From Prunella strophiata (Eukaryota > Chordata > Aves > Passeriformes > Prunellidae): 64,000 bases of DNA. The stretch spans positions 20,773,085 through 20,837,084 of the forward strand of contig JAZBQD010000019.1 in the NCBI GenBank assembly GCA_036583965.1, read 5' to 3'. Below the pieces are notes generated by a model, which was given only the letters and a program-made list of their open reading frames with translations, ran no database searches and was not told the origin of the DNA. Shown in pieces: positions 1 through 14,405 of this stretch; positions within the stretch are counted from its first letter, which is position 1; each line of letters starts with the position of its first letter. The position numbers were made by a program, and so were the translations under genes.

Positions 1-3000
1 TTTCTGAGTAGCTGGCTTTTTTTCCTTGCTTAGGTCCCTGTTGTGGATTCTGAGAGTGGCATTGATGGACAGTGCTGCCTACTCTCCTAGCTGGAGGACT
101 CTCAGTGATGACATACCATGAAGGAAGGGGACACAGAGACCCCTGAAGATTTTGAGATCAGTGAACAAAACCCCCCAAAACCATAGAGGAAAATAATCAA
201 GAATTTTCTCTTTCCTTCAGAACAAACTGTTTATTAGAGTATCACTATTTTGCTGGACCCTTTTTGCCACCTCTGAAAATTCTCTCTCTGGTTCAGGTTC
301 ATAGCCAGTGATTCATCTGTACCTGAACCTGCTCTTTAGGTCAGACTTTGGGACATAGAAGAAAGACAATGCAGAGAGGCATTTCCTTGGAGGGGCTCTT
401 GAGAATTTCTGGTTCTCTGATGCATTTTGGTATGTGGCCTTGTGGAGGGACTGGCCCTCTTTCTTCCTGTCTCTTCCACTTGTGTCTGTATGCTGAAGCA
501 TGCTGCTTCTCCCTGGAGCTGGTGGCTGATGGCAATGCAATAAATGGGTTCTGAGAAGTGTGTGATTCCATCCACGTATGGAGAAGGGGTTTGGCTACAA
601 AAAAGGTTGTTATTCAAATATTACAGTAACCTTGCCTCATGGGACAGGCACTCAAAGTCAAGGCAGCTCAAAAGAAAAGGTTTTTAGAAGGATTTAATCT
701 GAAAATAATATGACTTCTTTTAAATTCTCTCTGTATGAGAACCCATGCAGAGCAAAGCTGGAGAATGCCTAAAATAATGCCAAATTGAGTTGAACTGAAA
801 GAAATAGAAAGACAATGCTAAATGGTTACAATTTATATGTATACAATAGTTCAAATATATTGTAAATATGCAATAAAGCCACAACATAGATGCATAAATG
901 TATAAGGGGGACCAAGCTGCCTCTTTCAGAACATTACAAATGACAGAAGTGACAGCCAGTGTTGTTAGTGCTGAGAAGCTGTAGGAATTCTCTATGCTAA
1001 CATTTACACCCCTGTCAAAGGCTGTATTGTTTTAATGACCAAATGCTCCTTATTCATGAAGAAGTGCATTTTCAGGTTTAGTGATGCCAAAAAGGTATAG
1101 TCATTTTAGGATCTTAGGATTTCTAATTTTTCATCAGGAAAGGAATTAATTGTTGGACAGTGTCAAAGAAATAATCTGGGTCACGGCTGGCAGCTCAGAT
1201 TCTTGGCATTTTGCTTAGTGATTGCCTGGAAAATGTACATTTTGCTAGAGAATATAATCTAATGAATGTGAAAATTTCCAAATTGAAATTTTATTTCCTT
1301 CTATATTTCTCCCAGTGTCCTCCTAGGTGACTTGGGAGAAATCAGTTGCTGTGCTTCAATTACTCCATTTATATGGCAAGCAAAATAGTACAGAACTTGA
1401 ATTTCGATACAAGAAATAATCTTGACTCTGATGTCATTTAGACTTCTAGTTTCCTACTGCAACCTATCTGCAGCATCACAGTAAATCTCATGTTCAGAAC
1501 AAAGCTGCCTTCTTGTCTTCTAACTTCTCAGAGTTTCTTTTAAAGTTCTATCAAGCTGGTTATTTAATTCCACTAATTCTGAAACTTGTTTTCTCTATTT
1601 TCATTGTACAAATGACAAACTGAAGCAGTGGCTCGCTGGCTTATCTAAGGTCACACACAAAGTAAGCATCAGTCAGAAGTCTGACTTTGAAAACACAAGA
1701 TAAAACTACTTATCTTGGGCACAATTTAAGGACAGCTTGGAAAAAGAGCTTTCCTGGGGAAAAAAACCAGAAAAGTCCAGGTATGGCCTATGCACTTGAG
1801 ATCCCAGGTCCTCTAAATACCTTACTGAAAGAGCAGACAGGGGTGAAATGTGAAGGATATTTATGTAGCTTGCTGAGGGTACAGCAAAGGGGAAAAAGAA
1901 GAGGGTCAAAAAGATTGATCAGGTAAATCAGTGAGCTTGACGTAAGGGTTAGGACTTGTGACATGGATTAAAGATTATCTTGGAGACTTATAGGACACAG
2001 GGGGTGTCAGTGAAAGATAAGAGTTAGAAAAAGTCAGCAAGATGAGGACCACACTTATCTTTTCCTTGGATATAAGTGAGCCAAAGAACATGCCACTTCA
2101 AGCTGTTGAAGTTTGCAGATGTTGCCAAGGATGAGGATAAACTTGGGAAACACAAGAGAGAATGCAGGCTCAGATTTTTAATTCTTCTGACTATTTAGAT
2201 TTACTGTCACACAGACACAAATTTAGGGCCGCTTGAGATATGTGACTGTGTTCAAAGATGTTTTGAAATAAAGAACACAGATATAATAATCAAGTGTTGG
2301 TAATAGTTCTGTAATGTTGAAATCAGTTCTGTATTTTTATAACAGGTCTCATATAAATAGATAAAAAATGATTCCTAAGTTTTTACTAATCTGTGTTACT
2401 TCCCTCCAGGGTGAGGTATAGTAACTGTCTGCAACAGGGAACAGGAAGCATTTAGAATGATTGTCTGTGTCTGAGCAGAAATGAGAATCTAGGTTTATAA
2501 CTGCACCCACTGCAAGTGTGACACTAGAAATTACATATTTTATGGAAAATTGCTCAAGGCAACTAGTGATTAAGCCATCAAGCAATTTGAAATCAAGGGA
2601 TGCTCCTTCTCAGTAACACAGTTAAAATCAGGTAGTTGTTTTTCAGGGCTGTATCCAGACCACACTGTCTAGGAAAGGGGGGCTTGTGGTCTCTAGAATT
2701 AAACAAAGAAACTGGGCTAGGGTGAGACAAAGGGGAGAACACTGCTATCAAATTTTCTGTGACTCTCTTCAACAGTGTACCCAGCCCAATGGGGCTGCAC
2801 TTCTGCCCTTTGCTGAGAGCACAGAATGACAGTGCAGCTCTGTTCAAGTTTATGATGTAATTTCGTAAGTGCTCTCTTATGTATGTTTGTTCTCAGTAGT
2901 GTAGCTCTTTCATCCAGTGCCGCGGCTGTCTTGGTATTCTGAGCACATTCAGAAGCCAGTCCAATTTAAATGTACCCCTGTTGTGATACCTTTATTTCTC

Positions 3001-3519
3001 AAACTCATCTTGAGTTTGTGGGAAGGAATTATTGTGGCTTTTTGTTTTCAATGGAATCTGATCTCTGTCAAGATCTCTGCTCCGGGCTTTCCATTGACAG
3101 CTTTTAGTTTACTAATCACTTCTTTTGAGCTACAGGCATTAACCATTTATACAATCAACCTATAATACCTGGATAGGATCTTTTACATGTTAGATTGCTG
3201 TTGTTTCCTAAGAGTGAAAAAATTGCTTGTTAAGTGGATGTCTGATGAGAGGATAAATTGCTGGCAAAGGAAGTAAATCCAGCCATGCTGTAACATATCC
3301 ACAGCTCATTTAGACTTTGACAGCAGCTGGATCTGAATGCTTCATCAAAAGGTGTATCTTCTCCAGCATAAACAATTGTATCCCTGTGTTCCAGAAAATT
3401 TCTTGCTTATTCAAACTGGTGCTTATTTTATGCCAGAAAGCTTGAATGCTAATAACCTTAATGTTCCTTGCAGTAATATTAATTAGGTTAACATATTCCA
3501 TCTATAGAATAAAAACAAC

Positions 3520-3966
3520 ACAGTACAGAACTTTACAATTTTAATAAGAAAATCAAACAGCCAGTGGGACACCAAGTCTCACCCCAATGCAAAACTCAAC
3601 TGGCAGGATTTTTATGATTCATATACATCCAGATCCCAAAGAGCTGTTTTGATTTCTTTAGGTGGTAGAGTAACAACTTCTGCAAGAGACGTTGAAGATA
3701 CTCCTTTGCCCAGCCTGCCTGTGGCTGCCACGGGTGTTTGGACTTTGCTGAACACATCATTTTCCTGTTGAACCAGCATGTGTGTCTCTGTATTAACTAC
3801 TGCCCTCTGAATCTCAGCTGTAGACACACCAAACCAGCTGTTCATGGAAACAGCTTGCTTCCAGCTATGGTCTCTCCCTGTGCTAGTTTTGCTGGGTCCA
3901 GTTACCTCAGTGTGATGGTTCTGAGACATTTCTGTGGGCTTCTCCTTCATAGAGAGTCTGGGAATA
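3520..3966 (-). other. Unidentified candidate terminal exon with a 112-codon ORF
   Basis: The open frame 3612-3950 encodes 112 residues of balanced composition, ending KEIKTALWDLDVYES. I do not recognise the protein. Upstream it is bounded by an in-frame TGA and a possible acceptor (TATTCCCAG, exon start about 3957). Downstream, about 70 nt after the stop, is ATTAAA (near 3537) followed by a GU-rich stretch (CTGTACTGTGTTGTTTTT), a credible polyadenylation site. That coincidence is why it is listed. A 112-codon ORF can arise by chance in 64 kb, and no partner exon was found. Confidence 0.2.
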
Positions 3967-6900
3967 TTTAATCATCTCTGGAATGGTTCATAGAAATCTG
4001 GCAGATGTCATACCTGAGATTAGACACCCACCTTCATTTCAGACACCACTGTGTGTAGGGCCAATGCTGACGCAGTACTAACATGTCTGCCTCCACTCAT
4101 GCTTTGTTGAAGTGAAATCTGTTATTTCTGTATTGTGCCCTGGCATAAATCCTCTAGAACTGGAATTTTCCCATTCCCAGAAAATGGAGAGCCACAGAAC
4201 CACAAAGAGTACTTCACAGGTAGGGAAAAGAAAAGAAGTTACCCTTAGGTCTTCAGGTCTTCTCCTTTTTAGATGTGCTGCCTACCTCTAGAGGTCCTGG
4301 TGGTCCCTCTGTGTAGTATTTCAGTCTCCTGCATTGTCTTCTAAAAAAGACAGTGAACTGTTCAGTACTCCTCAGCCATTGGTTTCCTAACATCTTGCAG
4401 TGCCTCCATTTTGAGCACTGACCACTCAGAGCACAATTTACTCTGAGTACTTTAAAAAATGTCAGAATACCAGTCTTAGATGAATAATCAGTTTTACAAG
4501 AGACTGGTGAAAGTTTTCAGCAAGGACTGAAAATAGACTCTTGTTTCCTGTGTAAGTTTCAGCTGGAGCTTGGAGAGTGAGAAACATCTAAACACAGATT
4601 TGATGATTTCAGATATTTTCTGAGGTCTGAAACATCATATAGAAGAGTATTTACTGTTAATTTAGCACAGACCACTAGGAGGAAATCTTTTGTAAATCAG
4701 AAACAGGATGAAAAACTTACAATACACCACAACTTATGGAGGAAGCTGATGTCTAGCATGACCCAGGGTAAAATGTCCCAAGTTTAGAATTTTAGCATGT
4801 AGCAAACTTTTAACATGTAATCAATTATAATTAAGGAATGGATTGCAGCACATGTTACACACAGAGGATGATTTGCTGGCCTAGGTCCTAATACTCAGAG
4901 ATTCTAGATATCTAACTGCTGAGTGCAAGATCAGTAAAAGCATGGTACCTCTAAGTATGCAACTAAAATGAGATTAACTTCATCTAACACTCTTCTCTTT
5001 GAAATTAGTAATAAAACTTCTATTATCATCAAGAACTGATAATCAAGAGGTAATCCTGTTTTATTACTTGATAACTGAGACACATAGATTAAAAGTAAGA
5101 TTTTCTAAGAGATGAGCATTGTCCCAACTCTTGTCCTTATGAGATGTCTAAGAATTTTACTGCTGCATTTGCCAGTGCCAAAATATTTTTGAAACCTCCC
5201 TGCATTGCCTTAAACTCAGTAGGTGCAGAGCACCACAAAGTATTGTGTTTGTGTCCTCTGTTTGACCTGTGCATGATTTCTGTCTCTCAGAGCACACACT
5301 TCCTTCGGTCCTACAATGCTGAATACATTCCAAAGGATACAGATAAAACAGTCTCTTCCACATGGATTAAACCCTTTTGCTTCCTGCTTTCACCCCCTTC
5401 AAATATATATCTTCAATATATGCAGCTTTACCTACACTGTACTGCAACTGGGAAGGAGCAATCAGAAAGCACCCAGACATACTTTAAGGGAGATTTTTTT
5501 AGTGCGTACAAAATATGATAAAATAGATACCTATGTAATTTTGAATAAAAGTAATTGAAAAATAGTGGCATCAAACTGAGAAATTAGATTAATTAAAAAA
5601 ATATGACAGGAAAGGGTTGTTTATATGTGTTTTATCTAGTAGAAATTAATGGATCATGTGGAAAAATAGCTACCATTGCAGATGAATATATACTTCAACA
5701 ATTAAAAATATTATTATTGTTTATCTACAGCAGTAGTAAAGAATAAAGGCTATGGAACCCGGTCTGTGTGGGGATGTCTGTGAGTGCATCAAAAGCAAAC
5801 TCATGGACACACATTCTCTGCAAAACAAAGGATATTGTTTCCCTGTGAAATAGAGTTGTTGCTGGCACTGCTTCAGATCTCTGCATTTCTTCACATGCTT
5901 CCCAGCCAAACAAGACTTCATAAATACTTAGATGAGATGTGATGCACCAGAAAAGAGGGAGCAAACAGAGTGTATTATGTCTCTACCCATCTGAAGACTG
6001 GGGGAGCAGAGGAGAACCAGAGAGCAGAGGTATAGCAAGGCAGATCTCAAATCTTTAGGAGTCTTGGGTTCCTGCCTAGCTTTTTGACTAAGACATAAAG
6101 GATTTGTACAGAAGAGCACCCAAGCAAAAATAGTGAGCTCCCTGCGACCACCTGAATCTCAAACTATGTAAGAAGTACTGCAGGGAGCACCTAGTGGCCC
6201 AGCCAAGTCAGAAATAATCCTTTTCTTGGCCACTTGGCCAAGTATGTTGAAATTCTTGCATTTAGCAGCATGACCAAACCCTGACAACATGGAATTCAGG
6301 CAGGAAGAAGACTGGGAGTCACTGCAGAGCTGGAAGGTGAGAGATTACTCCTGCTAGACAACTGGGAGGGTGACTGAAGGGTTTCATCTCACAGCACTTT
6401 ATGAAAGCAAAACATATTAATACCTTCTGACTATTAAATCTGTGCAATGTCAGTGAAACATTGAACATTGTCCCAGCAATAACTAAAGGGGAAATGAAGG
6501 AACATGATTCTATGTTTTTGTGGTCCTTACCCCAGATTATTGAATTTGCAGCTATAATATCTTACCCTAAAAAAACTGTAAACCAGACAAGGGATTTTCA
6601 TTTTATTTGTCACATTCTTTTTGCAGATTTTATTCAATTATTTTTCCCATCAATTAAGAAGATTTATGAATATGTTTTCCATTATGTGATGTTTGTCAAG
6701 TAAATTATTCATTAGTTTTCCCTCAGCCAGCAAATTATTTGTGAACCATCATTTCCCCTTTTGTTTTCAACCTGCTTAGATTTCTAAAGTGGTGACAGAG
6801 TTTATGTGTTTGATGAATGTGCTTTGTTTTCTTCATAGTTTTTACATAACCAAATACAATTTTTATAGATATTTGGATCACAGTTAACTAGTTGAACAGT

Positions 6901-9900
6901 TGCACTTAGTAATGAACTCATGTAAGACCCCAGCTTTAGCCTAAGTTATTAGCCCACACTATGTTCTGCAAAAGTGAAGTGTGTTAGGTGGCATTATATT
7001 GCTCAGTTGTCTAACCTTAAAGATTTGAAATACCATTGAAGAAGCAGTGGACCTTAACTCTCTCAACTTGCATAATGATCACCCTAACACCAGGCTACAG
7101 ACCCAATTTTCATTTCATGACTTCTAGTGCTTTGAATAAAAAAGGCTGAAAGGCACATTCACCTGCAATACTGTGTTAAGGTGAGCTTGAACTTTCAATG
7201 TCCTTATTTGTTGCTGCCTCAGACAGGTGTGGAGGATCTTGTACAAGTTACAGCTACAAGACTGATACCATTGGATTGTTGGTAGCAATGCACCAAAATG
7301 TCCATCCCTAGGATGCCTTTAATACAATTGCTTATCTACTTTGTAGAACTTGGCAATGCAAGTTAAGATATAACTTTGTCAATAATACAGCCAGGGTTTG
7401 AGTTTGGCGTACAGGAAATGAGATTAATGGGCATTGATATTTATCTGCATCATCCATGTGACATTAGGAATTGGCCTTCTGTCAGGTCCTAGGGGACAAG
7501 CACTTGACTAGAACAAGATATGGTCATCATCAACACTGAATTGCTGGCAGACTAAATGCAGGAGCCATACAGGGTGGTTGGGGTGAGTCTCATTTGCTCT
7601 TTGCATTGATGTAATCCATTCTGAGTCCCCAGGCAGTGGTAAGGTGCTACCCTGCTGACAACAGGGGGGGAAAAGTGGCCTGGTAAAAGTGAATCAGAAG
7701 TGAAGAAAAATAAAATGGCTGGAACAATTTGTGCCTATTTGATTGATTCTCAAAATGTGTCCCATCCCAAACATTTTTTCAATAATTTAGCTGTTTCTAT
7801 TGTTCTTGCTACAGCTACTGTTTTTCTGTTCCTTCTTGCTGCAATGGAGCAAGTCTGTTTTTAACTTCTACTGCTATGGAGTTTATCTGCAGGGTTCATG
7901 TGAGAATGTTAAAAGAGCATGACATGGGTGTGCATGTGGAAGTGATCAGTAATCTTTAGCCTGCAATAGCAGAACTCTCTTATCTCACGACAAGGGAGGA
8001 GGGAATGAAATTGGATTTCCTGCTCCTCATGACAGTTTCTATAGCTGTACTGTGGTAGCCCCATCGGGTATGATACTGCATAGCTAACCTAAGCTGCTTT
8101 TCTCCTTGGGAGCAGCTGCCAGTTTCTCTTCAAAACTGTGGGATGTGAAAACTATGTCTAGAATTTGCACTTTCCTTCTTGGTTTATGATTTTCTGACTC
8201 ACCTTATGTAAAGTTTTCTCAACATTTGTGCCTCACAAGAACACACCCAAAATAATAAGAGAAAACCCCAGTTCTTTACAAGAACAATAAAAAAATCATT
8301 ACTGCAATTGTGACCTTAGCTTTTGTCTGGAGAGATAAACCAAGAGCAGATGTTATGTTTGAAAATAACTGACAGTGAATTAGCCATGTACAGTGTGTCT
8401 TGAAAGTGCTGTAGTGCAAAACAGACACTGTGTTCACCCCAACTCTCAGCAGCACCCTCCGTGTGTAGGCACAATAGGAGCAACCAGATATTTGTAGTGG
8501 TGGAACATGAGACAGGGAAGTTGCAGTTTGCAAATCTATTTGTTGGAGGCAACTCTCAGTCAGGTGCAATCCATGGGATTATTTGCCTTTCTGTTTCTTG
8601 AGTCAGTGTTTTTTGGGGCTTGTAAATGTGAGGAATTAAGAAAGTTCAGCTCAGTCTAGATTATGTCCTAAACTAATCTCTTCCCTCACTTCTTGCCTTC
8701 TACTCAAATCATCCTCACCTTCACTGGTGTGAGGTGAAAGTGAATCCTTTGGCTTATCCCTTTTGTGTCATGTTATTTATTGACAGTGAGAGCCTTCCAC
8801 CCTTTTTACTGCTTTTTGTGTTGCTATGGCAATGATAGGTGAGGCCCATGCTTAAATGTAATTTTAATTGCTTCAATAAATGTACTTTAAGAATATACAG
8901 TGAAGGCTAATGTTAATGTAGTTATGTTACATCACATGTAGTAGAGATAAAAATAAACATTAATGTAAACCTATCTTTGACTGGTTTTGAAGCTGGTGAT
9001 TTAGCTTTCAGCTCTCTGCCTTTCGTGCTGTGGCAGGGCTGATTGCTTTGGGTAAACACTTGTCTTCAGCTGAAGCCATGGGTAAATAGGATTGGAAAGA
9101 TGTGCCTGTGCCATAGAATTCAGCTCCTTAGGATTGCAGGTGACTGTAAAATAGGCATTTAGCCTAGACTGATGCACAGAGCATCTGGATCATGCGATAT
9201 TCTAGAAAAACCCTTGGAGCATACTTCAAAATCCTCTAACAGAGTTAGAAACTTTGTCTGCAGAGTGCTGTTAGGAAGAGGGCAAGAGCTAGGGCTATTG
9301 CTGATGTTCTATATTTCCATTATTTTCCTACCCTACAGAGCACAGGGAAATCATATGTCATGGCAATGGAATACATTTCTAAAGGCATTTGGGAGAACAT
9401 TTTAATGGCAATTGCTTTTGTTCTTTTCACATGTGAAGAGAGAAATACGAGTTGAAATAGGTGTGGTAGTGTCATCTTCTGACAAGATGCTGAAGACTGG
9501 CAGTGGACCTGTACACTTGGTCTCTATATTCAATATTTCTTCCTAACACTGAATTGTGGAAAGGGATAGAAAAGAACTGCAAAATTGGTTTGAAAGTAGG
9601 AGAAAACATCCTGCAATGAAAAAAGCTGCAAAATTGGCATGTTTGAATTATTAAAAAGCTTTAGAGGAAGCTTGGACAGAGTGAATAAATATCTTCCTAA
9701 AGAGAAAATACCATATACCAAAAGGACCTTTCATTTAGCAGAGAGAGGGCTTAAGACCAGGCACATCCCAACTGGATAGAAACCAGATTAAGCTTGAAGA
9801 CAGACTAATCAGACACAAAGAGAGTCTCCAGCAAGTCTTCATATGAGAACTGGTACATTCCTAGAGAAATTGTTCCAGTTTTACACAAGCTGGTGGGCAG

Positions 9901-10653
9901 AAAGGGGCAGCAGAGGGGGAAATTCTGTAACATTTTATATGCAGATACATCTACACTGTTTATATGCTCACATAAACACACACACATGTAAGGCAGAAGT
10001 GATGACTTGTTAGGCTTTTCTGGCTCTAGACTCCAAGGCAGTGATCTGTGTGGCAGTACTGAACTTGTTGTTTATAAACTTCTTACAGAAGACTTCTTAA
10101 AATAAGAAAGGTAGAAAGCAATTATAAGTTTTGTTGAAACCAATTATAATTTTTGTTGCTAAAGCTCTGTTAGATTCTGAAGCAATTATAAGAGAATTTG
10201 AATTATAATGTAAGTGTACAGTGGTTAGCTTTGATATGTGAAGGAAACATGGTTTCTAGTAATGGAACAATGTTGGCAATTAAACCTTGCAGTGCACAAA
10301 ATGTTTGTAAACGAGATAAAGGATGTGTGTTGGTTGCAAGGGTCTTTATGTGCCATTAGTGAAGTCTCCTTGAGTTTTGAAAAGTTTGACATAACCATTT
10401 TTTCATGGAGAATGTATAAAATACAATTTTTAAGTTCTAGATTAAAGCATATTATGTAGATGAAATAACTAACCAGTGGACACAGGGTACAAGTGTGTAC
10501 ATAAGTCTCATATTCCAGAGAAAAAATCACTTAGAAAAACGGTTTGTAATCAGAAGAAATTTTACTAATACTTTTGCTAATATCAGTATTTAAAAGTATA
10601 AGAATGATGCAAAGTTTGGCTTTGTGAGAAGTTAAATTTGACTTATTTTTTAC

Positions 10654-10731
10654 AAAAAATAAATAATACATTGATATATAATATATAAATAATATATTGA
10701 TATACATAATATATTTATATAGATAAAGATT
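10654..10731. repeat. AT-rich low-complexity repeat
   Basis: Degenerate TAATATATT and TGATATA units in the region downstream of NRXN3. No unit is conserved enough to call a tandem array. Confidence 0.8.
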
Positions 10732-13700
10732 TAAAAAATTGTAAACTTAATTTCTGCAAAGTGCTATTTCTTTGTCTTGATCATGCCCAGGTTTATTAAC
10801 TGAAAATGTTAAACTCATGTTATTCTGCAGATCTGCACCATTTCCTACAATAATTTGATATTTTTTGTGCTTTCCAAGGCTTTACAAGTGTTAATCTTGA
10901 ATAATTCTTAGGGTCTGGTGATAGCATAATGTAAAACAAAGTTAACCAGTTCAAAAAGTTCTAGTGTAAAAGCATACATCATCTGTTATAATGGAATATT
11001 TTTTTTAAATTAGCAGTTAGAAGAAGAGACCTAATTAGTGAGCTGCTTTGGGTGGCTTGCCAGCTCACAGCCTGACTGTGCTTTCCCCTGGTGCTGGCTG
11101 CAGCCTTACCTGCAGTGCAGGAGGTGGTGTGTGGCATCCTCTGCTCCTGTGGGAAGCATAAACCCCCTGGCAGTGCAGGCTCCCAGGTAAGGGCTGGGAC
11201 TGCCAGAAAAAAACATTTGTGACCCCCTCCCTCACCCCCCTTCCTGAATCCCAGCATAAAAGAGATGTGTGGAGATGCAGAGTGTACCTTTCTCTTGGAA
11301 AGAGCAAACATGATGGTTTCAGGTAGTTGATGTTGCATTGAACAACACTAATTTGATGAGTATGACATGAACTATTTAATTTGCATTGAATCATTGCCTT
11401 GCAGCTGCATCCTAACCCCTAAAAACCATGGGTGTCTAATAAATCACAGGAGCCAAAGTGGCAGGTTTAGAATTTGCAGTACCTCCTAGTCCTAGTAAAA
11501 CAGTTATGAAGTAGGCTGAATAACTAATGGTGAATGATTTTGAGATCTATTTTATCTGTCTTTTAGTTCATAAATAGCTTACAAAAACCTTGTGAGCCTT
11601 TTAAACTTGTTTTTATTACCAATTATTTCCTGATTCCTTTCTGCCAGTAATTTTTGATCTGTCTTATAGATGAGATTGCAGAGCCTTTGATGATCAATTC
11701 AGAAGTAATAAAAGTATATATTTATTAAAGTAAAGTATACCTTTAATTATGAACAGCTCTTCCTGATTAAATCTCTGCCTTCCTATGAATTATGTTAATG
11801 GACTTCTTATTAATTTTAGAATAACTGCATCTGCTTATTAAGTATATAAAAAAATGAATGTGACATATTTATCTGGGAGTAAAGCATATGGAGAAAATCT
11901 GTGAATCAGGTTTGGGTCTAGACTGGCTTCTTATGTTATCTAACTGCAAGAATGCACAAACCCCCATTTTTTTTAATGCCACTGCTTCCTCATATGTGAG
12001 ATGAAACACTCATGATTCTGCTATCTTTTCTCAAATATTTTGAGATTTTAAAGTGGATTAAATCCATTGTGATTTGTCCCTGTAGGTGATGATCCACTTC
12101 ATAACCTTTGGGACTCAACTTTATGAATTTGATCCTTTTTTTTTGTTAATGTCAGACCTTCATTGCTACTCTTATAATTTCTTAAAATTTCTTGGTGCAG
12201 TCCATATTTGTAAACTGAAACTTGAAGCCTGATAGCAAGCTTGTCTTTTGAAAAAGATTTCTACTTTGTGACGTTTGAGATGTCTACCTCAAATGCAGAA
12301 AACAAAATTTGAGCATCTGTGTCCAGTTTCTGCTAAAGACACCAGAAAGGACTGCTCTTTCTGTGGGGTTGGTAAGTGTAATCAGATCAGACAATTTGAT
12401 TGCAGTTGCTTGGATACTTGCAGAATACTTTTACAGAGCTGTTATATTTCTGAAAAAATATTTATTCATCAAAACATCCTGTAAGAGACAATTTTGACAA
12501 AGTCAGAGCTAAACCAAGAGCACCAAGAAAGTCTTCATAAGCTTTTTACTACTTGGGAGGTGTTACTTAGTGAATCTCAGCTGAGTTGCAGTGGGTAGTG
12601 CTCAGTGTCACAAACATAATCCCTGTGAGATGGCACTCTGTATGGGTCCCAGTTCACTCTCTGTGATGTTCAAGAGAAACATGTGATTTAAATTAGCTGA
12701 ATACTAATAACCTGGTTATTAGTATTATTCTAATGCTGAGAAACCCTGAAACAGCACTTGGTCACAAAAAATGTGTCCCAGGTGACTTGATGTCCCTCAT
12801 CCTTTCACCAGTCTAGAGAAATCTGGTGTCAGACAGTGTCATTCTACCTGCAATATAAGTGAAAGAAAACAAAAGAAATGAACCCATCCCCCTCCCCCCA
12901 AATGTCTCTATTACATCGTTAGAGTTCACTGTCTTTGGCTGAGCTGTGAGACTTGAGACCCAGACGAAAACATCTATTAACATTCTGAAGGCACATTTGT
13001 TAACTGCAGAACCATTTCATTCAGTGCCTTGACTAAATTATCTTTGTGCAAATTACATTTTTTCCCTAATCACCTCGGGTACTTCACTTGGAAGACTTCC
13101 TGCTTTTCTGCATCCAACAGTCAGGTATTACTTAGAAAAGCTTCACACCAAACTTGTTTAGATTATATCTGGAGTAAAAGGCCACTAATTCAACCTGCTG
13201 CAGTGAGCCCACCTCTGGGCCTTTAGCTGTCAGGAGCCTTGCTTGTTTCTTAGCTCATATTTGATGTGATGGAAAACTTGTGAGACTAGCCTGTGCTTTT
13301 CTAGCACCTGAAGCACATTCAGACTGGATTTAGTCATTATCCTGAACCCTTGCCCATATCTTATGTGGAGATGCAAATAAACAGCTCATGCCAACATTCA
13401 CAGGGCTGTTATGTTAAACAGGTGCTGAGGTCCTGGGTGGGGTGTATCAAGGCAGATCAGTTTATATGGCTTACAGTATGCATCATTACCCTCTTGCTTG
13501 GACACCATGGCTTCAGGCAGGCACATGGTTTTTCTTGGCTTCAGGCAGGAATGAGGTGTTCTCTTTCTGCCTGTGTTTATTGACTTATGCAAACTTAAGA
13601 TTCTTGAATTATTAAGTTAATTTTAACACGATGATTTCTGGATAAAATACTCAAGTACCAAGGCAAACCCTGCACAGATTAATTTATGATTTAGCAGAAT

Positions 13701-14094
13701 GCTAAAGTCTCTCTTGCTTGAGGGATACATGGAAACCCAGACTTGAATCACTGTACTGCCAGGTATGCAAGTGGAGATGTTTTCTATTCTTCATTTTGTA
13801 AAAAAAACTACTGTGGAGCAAAGACTGAAAAAAAAAAAAATAAAATTGAGGCAACTAAAATATTTGTGAGAGGGCCTAATCTCCAATTCCTGACCTACAG
13901 AAGTCTCTTCCATCATAAAGTTTCTGGATGAAATGAGGAACAATCCAGGGAATAAAGACCAGATAAGAGAGCAACAGGTCATCAATAAAACTATGTCAAC
14001 ATCTTCCTAAACATGGGAAACATTAGTCACCTGTGCAAGAATCAGACACCATGAGTGGCATTCTCACATTTAAGGTACCTAAAGCACTGACTGC

Positions 14095-14405
14095 GAAGCT
14101 ATGGGCTGGATAAGCAGACAGTGAGGTGGATTAAATACTGGCTTAACAGCTGTACCTGGAGGATGGTGATCAGTGCTGTGAAATCTAGTTAGAGGCCAGT
14201 GGCCAGCAGTAGGGGAATCCTAGGGTCAGTGCTGGGCCTAGTCCTGTTTTCATCAAAGTACATAAATTATTTACATAAAATTATGTACATAATTTATGTA
14301 AACAATGTACATGAATTATGTACATCAATGTACATAAACACCAAAAGGGATGGTGTAAAGAAGATGGAGCTGAGCTCTTTTCAGTGACAGAGCAGGACAA
14401 AAAAG
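14095..14405 (+). mobile_element. CR1 LINE relic with internal deletion
   Basis: The first part (to about 14250) matches the CR1 reverse-transcriptase region by eye (TGGGCTGGATAAGCAGACAG, then a GGTGGTGATCAGTG-like stretch and GGGTCAGTGCTGGGCCTAGT). The last part (14345-14402) matches the CR1 3' region (GATGGAGCTGAGCTCTTTTC, then a GACAGAGCAGGACAA-like stretch). About 1 kb of consensus is missing between them and is replaced by an AT-rich palindromic tandem repeat. No intact frame remains. Confidence 0.8.
14258..14339. repeat. Palindromic AT-rich tandem repeat inside the CR1 relic
   Basis: Three to four diverged copies of a roughly 20-bp unit of the form TGTACATAAATTATGTACAT, itself nearly self-complementary. 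It occupies the deletion junction of the CR1 copy and could form cruciforms. Confidence 0.75.

Larger units (their letters stand above)
1..13990. other. Sequence downstream of NRXN3, no recognised gene apart from the 3.5-4.0 kb candidate
   Basis: AT-rich unique sequence. I see no conserved protein, RNA gene or clear interspersed repeat, apart from the unexplained minus-strand ORF at 3612-3950 and the AT-rich patch at 10.65-10.73 kb. All other open frames are short and of unlikely composition. Confidence 0.6.

Noticed and set aside
5144..5518. 124-codon open frame on the plus strand
   Set aside because: No recognisable domain, no start context or transcription signal, and the AT-rich background makes it plausible by chance.
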